From: Calditrichota bacterium
GTDB taxonomy: Bacteria > Zixibacteria > MSB-5A5 > GN15 > FEB-12
Direction: 5' to 3'
Length of the DNA stretch: 11,271 nt
Assembly: GCA_030641085.1 (NCBI GenBank)
Contig: DAOWIC010000156.1
Span: forward strand, 1-11,271
Shown here piece by piece: positions 6,376 to 11,271 of this stretch. The notes under the pieces were generated by a model. The model did no database searches and was not told the DNA's origin. It saw nothing but the letters and a program-made list of their open reading frames with translations. Both the position numbers and the translations under genes were made by a program. Within the stretch, counting starts at the first letter, position 1. Every line of letters begins with the position of its first letter.

Positions 6376-6599
6376 CAGTTTCCTTCTGGTAAGGCGCCGG
6401 CGCCCGCCTGTGTCAATCGGGTGCCGGATATCCTTTTAAACCGGGCCACCCGCTCGATGACCTCATCGATCGTCTCCTTGACCATGATCTTCTTACCGGT
6501 GGTAAGACTGATAATGGTGTCCGGAATCGATTCCACAAACTCGATCAGATCAGCGTTGATCACGAGTTCGGTGTCATTTAATCGAGTGACCTTAATCAT
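6375..6599 (-). CDS. flbD: FlbD/SwrD-family small flagellar protein
   Basis: The 74-residue soluble protein belongs to the FlbD family found next to hook genes in many phyla. The Bacillus subtilis member SwrD is known to support flagellar motor power, so a motor-related role is likely. The sequence shows the family pattern MIKVTRLNDTELVINADLIEF, then ESIPDTIISLTTGKKIMVKET and a short amphipathic helix EVIERVARFKR. This is unrelated to the Caulobacter transcription factor that shares the name FlbD. The ATG at 6599 lies 7 bp after the flgE stop with AAGAGGT upstream. The stop shares a base with the fliL start, so flbD and fliL should be translationally coupled, which fits a shared stator role. 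Confidence 0.93.
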   Translation of the reverse strand: MIKVTRLNDTELVINADLIEFVESIPDTIISLTTGKKIMVKETIDEVIERVARFKRISGTRLTQAGAGALPEGN

Positions 6600-6606
6600 C
6601 TGCTAA

Positions 6607-8556
6607 TTACCTCTTGATATTCACCAGTTCTTCGAGCATGGAGTCGGAGGTGGTGATAATCCTAGCGTTGGCCTGGTAGCCGCGCTGGGCCGTAATCATA
6701 TTCGTGAATTCCTGCGCGATATCCACCGACGATGACTCGAGCGCTCCGGAACTGATTGTCCCGGCAATCGTCTCGCCCGCCACGCCTTCAACCGCTTCAC
6801 CCGAGTTGGCCGAGGGCTGGTAGAGCGATCTGCCAATCTTAACCAAACCGGCCTGGTTGTTGAAATCTGCCAGGGTTATCTGGGCCAGAATTCGCGTCAC
6901 GCCGTTGGAGAAGATACCGGAGATACTGCCGCCCTGGTCAATGGCGATCTGCTCCAGGCTGCCCAGGCCGTAACCGTCCTGAGCAATGATGGAGGCCGTA
7001 TGGCCGCTGGAGGTGAAACCGGTCAGACCGTCAAAAGTACTCACCGTACCGGCATCGATTGCCACGTTCATAGTCTCGGCGCCGTTGTTGGGGTCAATCG
7101 AGACTCCCTGCGCGCCGCCGTTGTAGGCGAACGTGTTCAACGAACCGTCGGGGTTAAAACTTACATAGCCGGTGCTGCCGATCGTAACCGATTCGTTGCC
7201 AAGCGTGGACGCTTCCCACTCCCAGCGGTTATCGATGGCCGATTTAAAGAACTCCAGAGTGACGGTATGTTTTCCGCCCTGAGAGTCATAAACGGCAATT
7301 GACGTCGAATGAGTTGTGTCATCAGTCTCGACTATCAGTTCGTTGCCCGGGGTCGTGGCCGTGAGGCCGCCGGAGAAGGTTGTTGCCTCGATACCGCCGC
7401 CGCCAATGCCTTTTAGACCGATTACCAGACCGGTGTGTTCGTCATAGACCAGCTCCAGCGAGGGAGGAGGTCCGACCGGCAGAGTGCCTTTGGTCGGCAC
7501 GAACGTATCGATCGCCACAAAGGTCGAGGCGGCGCCACCCGATGATAAAAAGGTGTTACCGGCCGCTTCGCCGAAGATGACATTGACTATGTCACCGGCG
7601 CTTGCGGCCGATGTCTCGAAACCGTACGCGGACGGATCACCCGCCTTGTCACGGGTTACCTGGATTTCACCACCGATGACTTCGACGGTAATACCGTCAA
7701 TAAGATTCATTGCATCAATAAGATCGCTGACACTCGAGGTGGCGGTGAGACCGGTCACAGTCTCCGTCCGCGAATTATCCACAGTGATAGTGAAGCCGGA
7801 AAAGTCGGTCACGCCGAGGCCGCCGGGACCCAACACTGTGCTGGGAGTGATAACCAGAGCCGGCAGGTTGGCGCTGGTGGCCGAAGCCTGCTGCGCTTGC
7901 GCGCCCGCGATTGAGATCGTGTGGGTGCCGCCGACACCATCGATTGCCGTGCCGGAAACGGCGTTGGCGTTGGAGCTGCCGGCCGAAATAAGCGTCGCCA
8001 CCGAATCGGTTGCGGACGCGTTCAGGTTGTTGGCCAATGAAATTTCAGTCGTGCCCCGGGCCGGATCCTGCTGACCGAACGGAATCGTGATGCGGCTGGT
8101 GGTCGCCAGCGACGATATTTCACCGCTGGAATCGGCCATCTTGCCCATTACGTAAAGGCCGCTCGACGGGTCTACCAGGTTCGAGTTGGAGTCGAAGCCG
8201 AAAGCCCCGGCTCGCGTGTAGAAGCTGTTGTCGTTGCCGTCACCGAGCACAAAGAAACCCGAACCCTGGATCGCCAGGTCGGTGATCTGGCCGGTTGTTT
8301 CAAGACCGCCCTGCTGGAACAGGGTGTCGATTGATGCCACCTGCATGCCCAGACCGAGCTGTACCGGGTTGGTACCGCCGGTCACGGATGAGGGGCGTCC
8401 AGCGCCCTTGGTCGTCTGGACCAGGGCTTCCTGAAAATTGACCCGGCTTGCTTTGAAACCGATCGTGTTGATGTTGGCAACATTGTTACCAATCACATTC
8501 AGTTTCATCTGGTGATTCTTCAAACCGGACACACCGGAAAACAGTGATGCCATCAT
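6607..8556 (-). CDS. flgE: Flagellar hook protein FlgE, enlarged by a central insertion
   Basis: FlgE polymerises into the hook that joins motor and filament. Conserved ends are clear. The N-terminus is MMASLFSGVSGLKNHQMKLN with NNVANINTIGFKASRVNF (24-41) and IQGSGFFVLGDG (96-107). The C-terminus runs from about 609 with DIAQEFTNMITAQRGYQANAR and ends SMLEELVNIKR. FlgE-typical segments also include TEISLANNLNAS (170-181) and VTIGSTGYVSFNPDGSLN (457-474). At 649 residues it is much longer than the roughly 400 of Salmonella FlgE. The excess lies mainly between about 182 and 365, and part of it (250-305) resembles the flagellin-hook IN-type motif. It has no cysteine. The first of two adjacent ATGs (8556) is chosen, 10 nt after GGAGG. 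The gene follows a 97-bp spacer. Confidence 0.98.
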   Translation of the reverse strand: MMASLFSGVSGLKNHQMKLNVIGNNVANINTIGFKASRVNFQEALVQTTKGAGRPSSVTGGTNPVQLGLGMQVASIDTLFQQGGLETTGQITDLAIQGSGFFVLGDGNDNSFYTRAGAFGFDSNSNLVDPSSGLYVMGKMADSSGEISSLATTSRITIPFGQQDPARGTTEISLANNLNASATDSVATLISAGSSNANAVSGTAIDGVGGTHTISIAGAQAQQASATSANLPALVITPSTVLGPGGLGVTDFSGFTITVDNSRTETVTGLTATSSVSDLIDAMNLIDGITVEVIGGEIQVTRDKAGDPSAYGFETSAASAGDIVNVIFGEAAGNTFLSSGGAASTFVAIDTFVPTKGTLPVGPPPSLELVYDEHTGLVIGLKGIGGGGIEATTFSGGLTATTPGNELIVETDDTTHSTSIAVYDSQGGKHTVTLEFFKSAIDNRWEWEASTLGNESVTIGSTGYVSFNPDGSLNTFAYNGGAQGVSIDPNNGAETMNVAIDAGTVSTFDGLTGFTSSGHTASIIAQDGYGLGSLEQIAIDQGGSISGIFSNGVTRILAQITLADFNNQAGLVKIGRSLYQPSANSGEAVEGVAGETIAGTISSGALESSSVDIAQEFTNMITAQRGYQANARIITTSDSMLEELVNIKR

Positions 8557-8590
8557 GGTTTGGTTTCCTCCATTCCTTTCGACAGAACCT

Positions 8591-8606
8591 CTTCATCAGA
8601 ATGAAG
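8591..8606 (-). other. Small hairpin in the 97-bp leader of flgE
   Basis: CTTCAT (8591-8596) and ATGAAG (8601-8606) are complementary around a 4-nt loop, about 35 nt upstream of the flgE start. No U-run follows and no promoter motif was recognised in spacer 8557-8653. It might shape the flgE ribosome-binding region or mark an mRNA processing site, but a 6-bp stem can easily arise by chance. Confidence 0.25.
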
Positions 8607-8653
8607 TCCGATTCTGGTTTTGTTACTATTTCTGTTGCTGTCTCTTGTCTTCA

Positions 8654-9058
8654 TTAGATTATCACCGCTGAATCGATTGATGTTACTACGCCGTCCCGGA
8701 GGTTTTCCCGGTCGAAGACCGTGACTACCGTCCGACTGGGGACCGACACGACATAGCCCGTGTTATCGTCGAGAATGAGAGTCTCGCGCGATCCCTTGGA
8801 TTCGGCTTTGTCGATCGCATCGGCGACCTCGTTCAGTTTTTCTTCGGACAGTTCGATACCGCGCGAAAACAACCGGGCATGGGCGTGCTTGGAAAAGGCG
8901 ATATCGCGGGCGCCGGCCAGTTCCTTCGAGAACATCTCCTTAAAAGAAGGCTGCTCGGCGGTAGCCGTAGTCTCGACCGCTTTGCCGCGGTTGGCGATAT
9001 CGATAAGATCTATCGGTCGCTGATAGTTGTTTATCTTTACTCCCTGTCCGATACTCAT
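8654..9058 (-). CDS. Conserved small flagellar-operon protein (TIGR02530-type), function unknown
   Basis: The 134-residue soluble protein matches my memory of the uncharacterised flagellar operon protein family found between flgD and flgE. The N-terminal 40 residues are variable (QGVKINNYQRPIDL). The conserved part is SFKEMFSKEL (38-47), FSKHAHARLFSRGIELSEEKL (55-75) and an aliphatic C-terminus with ETLILDDNTGYVVSVPSRTVVTV, ending DSAVII. No signal peptide, membrane helix or catalytic motif is visible. The ATG at 9058 has a clear AGGAGT 8 nt upstream that overlaps the flgD stop, and the gap to flgD is 12 bp. Position alone suggests a role in hook assembly or export, but no function can be given from sequence. 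Confidence 0.88.
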   Translation of the reverse strand: MSIGQGVKINNYQRPIDLIDIANRGKAVETTATAEQPSFKEMFSKELAGARDIAFSKHAHARLFSRGIELSEEKLNEVADAIDKAESKGSRETLILDDNTGYVVSVPSRTVVTVFDRENLRDGVVTSIDSAVII

Positions 9059-9070
9059 CGCTGGTTACTC

Positions 9071-9808
9071 CTAAAGGTCTCCGTCGCCGGACGAGTCGCT
9101 GTCATCGGTGTCGCCGGTATCGCCGGTCAGGCTGCCCGGTTCGCTGATAACCTCGACCTCGCCGAGCGGAATCTCGGTACCCCCGACAGTCAGATAGGCC
9201 GCACCGTCACGATAGACGATAGACTCGACCTTGCCGATCAACGTCAGACTGGCGTCGATTTCATTGCCACTCATGTTGGTGGCAGATATTTCAAGCGTGT
9301 AATTGCCTTCGGGAACCCGATTGCCGTATGAATCACGACCGTCCCAGCTCAGGGTGTGCTGACCCTCGTCTATGTTCTCTTCCGTCAGCGTCGCGACCGT
9401 GTTACCGTCATAATCCTTGACAGTAATCTGCACCGTCTCCGCGTGCGAGTCCAACTGATACGAGATCTTCGGCGTGGATTCGGAATCGATGTAGATCTCG
9501 TCATAGGTAGCTTTGACATCGGTGCCGATCAGGTTCGTGGAGAGAACGTTGTTCAACGACTGCATCTGCAGATAATCCCATTCGTTGGAAACCTCCAGCC
9601 CATCGGCGATATTCTGCATCTGCTCCAGCGACGAGAACTGGGCCAACTGGGCGATATACTCCGTGTCGGACATCGGTTCCAGCGGATCCTGGTACTGCAA
9701 CTGGGTGACCAGCAACTGAAGGAACTCGTCCTTGCCTAGCGTCTGCTCGCTGCCGGTCGCGATCGGATTGCCGCTGGCATCGATTGCTACTGGTGATATA
9801 ATTCCCAT
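9071..9808 (-). CDS. flgD: Hook-capping protein FlgD
   Basis: FlgD is the scaffold cap that sits on the growing hook and allows FlgE subunits to insert; it is lost when the hook is complete. The 245-residue product has the diagnostic N-terminal block LGKDEFLQLLVTQLQYQDPLEPM (24-46) followed by DTEYIAQLAQFSSLEQM (48-64). The C-terminal beta-rich part contains ISYQLDSHAETVQITV, the FlgD Ig-like element with SWDGRDSYGNRVPEGNYTL (154-172), and a Tudor-like end (190-222). The last about 20 residues are an acidic Asp/Gly/Ser tail (GDTGDTDDSDSSGDGDL), not part of the conserved fold. The ATG at 9808 has a strong AGGAGAG ribosome binding site. It starts 9 bp after the fliK stop. Confidence 0.97.
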   Translation of the reverse strand: MGIISPVAIDASGNPIATGSEQTLGKDEFLQLLVTQLQYQDPLEPMSDTEYIAQLAQFSSLEQMQNIADGLEVSNEWDYLQMQSLNNVLSTNLIGTDVKATYDEIYIDSESTPKISYQLDSHAETVQITVKDYDGNTVATLTEENIDEGQHTLSWDGRDSYGNRVPEGNYTLEISATNMSGNEIDASLTLIGKVESIVYRDGAAYLTVGGTEIPLGEVEVISEPGSLTGDTGDTDDSDSSGDGDL

Positions 9809-9817
9809 AAGTCTCTC

Positions 9818-11271
9818 CTATGCCAACAGGTTAACCCCGGTCTCACTCACGTGATAGCCGGAGGTGACCGCAGCGGCATGTTTGACTGCTGCTTCCGTTT
9901 CCGTTATGTCGTTATCGAGATCAACTCTATATTTCTGTTCGGTATTCTGCCAGCGCGGACGGCGTTCGTGGAACTGATGACGTTCGGCGTCGCCCCCGAC
10001 GGATACTTCGATTCGTTCCACGTCGATGTCGGCATCAGCCAACTGCGAGATCAGCTTGTCGACCGAATGCTCGATAGCCTTTCTCGCTTCGACACTGCTG
10101 ACCACGAGGCGAGCGTTCAACTTGTCGTCGCTCATCCACAGGCTCAATTTGGCCGGACCAAGATGATCCGGTTCAATGCGGATCATGATCGACTGGCCAT
10201 TCGGCTTCAATGTGGCGCCGAGGTCTTCCGGCAATGTAAAGCGCAACGGCCGGGCGGTGGTTTTCACCTGGCCCGACAGATGACTGCTTTCGGCCTTTTC
10301 CAGTCCGAAAACGGTATCAAATGCCTGGGTCTGATTGGTGCTTTGCGCGGCTTCGCCCTTCGCCGTGAATCTATCGGCAAGGTCAAACTCCGTTAGCGCC
10401 CCATTTCCTTTCAACCGACCGGTGAGCAGATCGACCGCATTTTGCGCGGCCTCGCTTTTGGCGGTTGAAGCAGAGGCGCCATCCCAGATCGGATTTGGAT
10501 CGGCAGTCGCTGTCGGCGTGACATTCTGCGAGTTGGTCGATTTCGCGCGCGGGGAAAGCTGACCGGTAAGATCGGCGGCGTTGCGGGCCGCTTTCACTAC
10601 GGTCGCGCTCTCTTCTATAGTCTCCGCCACGGGCATTTCCGCGACAGCTTTGATATCTTTTTTCGCCACCCGGCCTTTGAGCATCAGGCTGGCGTTGTCG
10701 GAGGTCAGGGTCAGGTCGAGCTTGTTCGGATTGAGCGTTTCGCTACCGGCGCTGATCTGAAGCTCCTTGAGATTCATCTGCGACAGGAGCTTTTCAACCG
10801 CCAGGTCATTGCTCGAAGAATTCACCAGCGGCACTCGCTCCTGTGCGCCGGACCAGGAAGCCATCTGATCGGACGACTGCTGAAGCAGTTCCACCGGGAC
10901 AGACAGTCTAATCGTCTGGTTCGAATCGCTTTTGCCTGCAACGGTTAGATTCAACGTACCATCACTGACCGAGGCCTCGAGCACCTTATAATTACCGGCC
11001 TCCGATTCAATCGGACGCGTGACCAGCAGTTCCTTCAGGCTGCGATTTTTGATATCGTCCACAAACGGCTGCAGCAGCTCATCTTCCATTGCAAGCAAAC
11101 CGTCATCGGCAACAGCCTCGGCCATCCCGGCGGTCGGGTCGGCAAGTGTTGCAGGATCGGCACCCAAAGCGAGCGGGAGGTTGCTCATTATAGCCCGAAA
11201 ACTGGGATCTATCTGCGCCTGGCCCTCCGGATTGGCAACGACCTCACCATTCTGGCCGTCAACAACCGGCA
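9818..11271 (-). CDS. fliK: Flagellar hook-length control protein FliK, 5' end beyond window
   Basis: FliK is secreted during hook growth; its C-terminal domain then triggers the FlhB specificity switch. 483 codons are present. The frame has no stop from 11188 to the window edge (…NPEGQAQIDPSFRA before MSNLPLAL), so the Met at 11188 is probably internal; no ribosome binding site is near it. Numbering from that Met, residues 1-310 are Ala/Ser/Thr-rich and low in conservation, as usual for FliK. Residues about 315-400 form the conserved hook-length control domain: LRFTLPEDLGATL, IMIRIEPDHLGPAKLSLWM, LNARLVVSSVEARKAI and VDKLISQLADADIDVERIEV. The C-terminal tail of about 55 residues is polar. 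FlgD follows at 9 bp. Confidence 0.93.
   Translation of the reverse strand, partial: PVVDGQNGEVVANPEGQAQIDPSFRAIMSNLPLALGADPATLADPTAGMAEAVADDGLLAMEDELLQPFVDDIKNRSLKELLVTRPIESEAGNYKVLEASVSDGTLNLTVAGKSDSNQTIRLSVPVELLQQSSDQMASWSGAQERVPLVNSSSNDLAVEKLLSQMNLKELQISAGSETLNPNKLDLTLTSDNASLMLKGRVAKKDIKAVAEMPVAETIEESATVVKAARNAADLTGQLSPRAKSTNSQNVTPTATADPNPIWDGASASTAKSEAAQNAVDLLTGRLKGNGALTEFDLADRFTAKGEAAQSTNQTQAFDTVFGLEKAESSHLSGQVKTTARPLRFTLPEDLGATLKPNGQSIMIRIEPDHLGPAKLSLWMSDDKLNARLVVSSVEARKAIEHSVDKLISQLADADIDVERIEVSVGGDAERHQFHERRPRWQNTEQKYRVDLDNDITETEAAVKHAAAVTSGYHVSETGVNLLA

Overview
The window is one continuous block of flagellar genes, all on the minus strand and packed almost without gaps. In transcription order (high to low coordinates) they are fliK (5' end off the window), flgD, a small flagellar-operon protein of unknown function, flgE, flbD, fliL, fliM, fliN, fliO, fliP, fliQ, fliR, flhB and flhA (3' end off the window). 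I see no RNA gene, mobile element, CRISPR array or plus-strand gene. The many plus-strand open frames are antisense shadows of these genes.

The organism cannot be fixed from this window. Order and content (fliK-flgD-small protein-flgE-flbD, then the C-ring and export-gate genes) resemble the long flagellar operons of Clostridia, spirochaetes, deltaproteobacterial lineages and several candidate phyla. Two things argue against a typical Bacillus, Clostridium or spirochaete locus. The switch protein is a plain FliN with a disordered N-terminus, not a CheC-domain FliY. There is also no motA-motB pair between flbD and fliL. FlgE has no cysteine, so the lysinoalanine hook cross-link known from spirochaetes is not possible. 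The base composition is moderately GC-rich. A free-living didermic bacterium of a less-studied phylum fits, but this is only inference.

Layout. 9071-11271: hook-length control (FliK) and hook cap (FlgD). 8654-9058: small conserved flagellar-operon protein. 6607-8556: hook protein FlgE, enlarged by a central insertion. 6375-6599: FlbD/SwrD-type small protein, whose stop codon overlaps the fliL start. 4138-6375: FliL (stator-associated), FliM and FliN (C-ring switch). 1-4154: the type III export gate, FliO-FliP-FliQ-FliR-FlhB-FlhA. FliP/Q/R form the channel, FliO helps assemble it, FlhB switches substrate specificity together with FliK, and FlhA is the major gate subunit. FliM keeps an N-terminal CheY-P-binding motif, so the motor is probably under chemotactic control.

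The main departure from an ordinary operon is the 212-bp gap between fliQ and fliR. It is visibly AT-richer than its surroundings and holds a weak hairpin with a downstream U-run, a perfect 12-bp inverted repeat, and a sequence close to a sigma-54 -24/-12 promoter placed correctly upstream of fliR. fliR itself starts with TTG. This suggests that fliR-flhB-flhA can be transcribed separately from the upstream genes. A second, smaller gap (fliO-fliP, 78 bp) holds two tandem hairpins. FliN carries two in-frame tandem repeats in its acidic linker. No clearly new system is visible here; the points of interest are regulatory and architectural.
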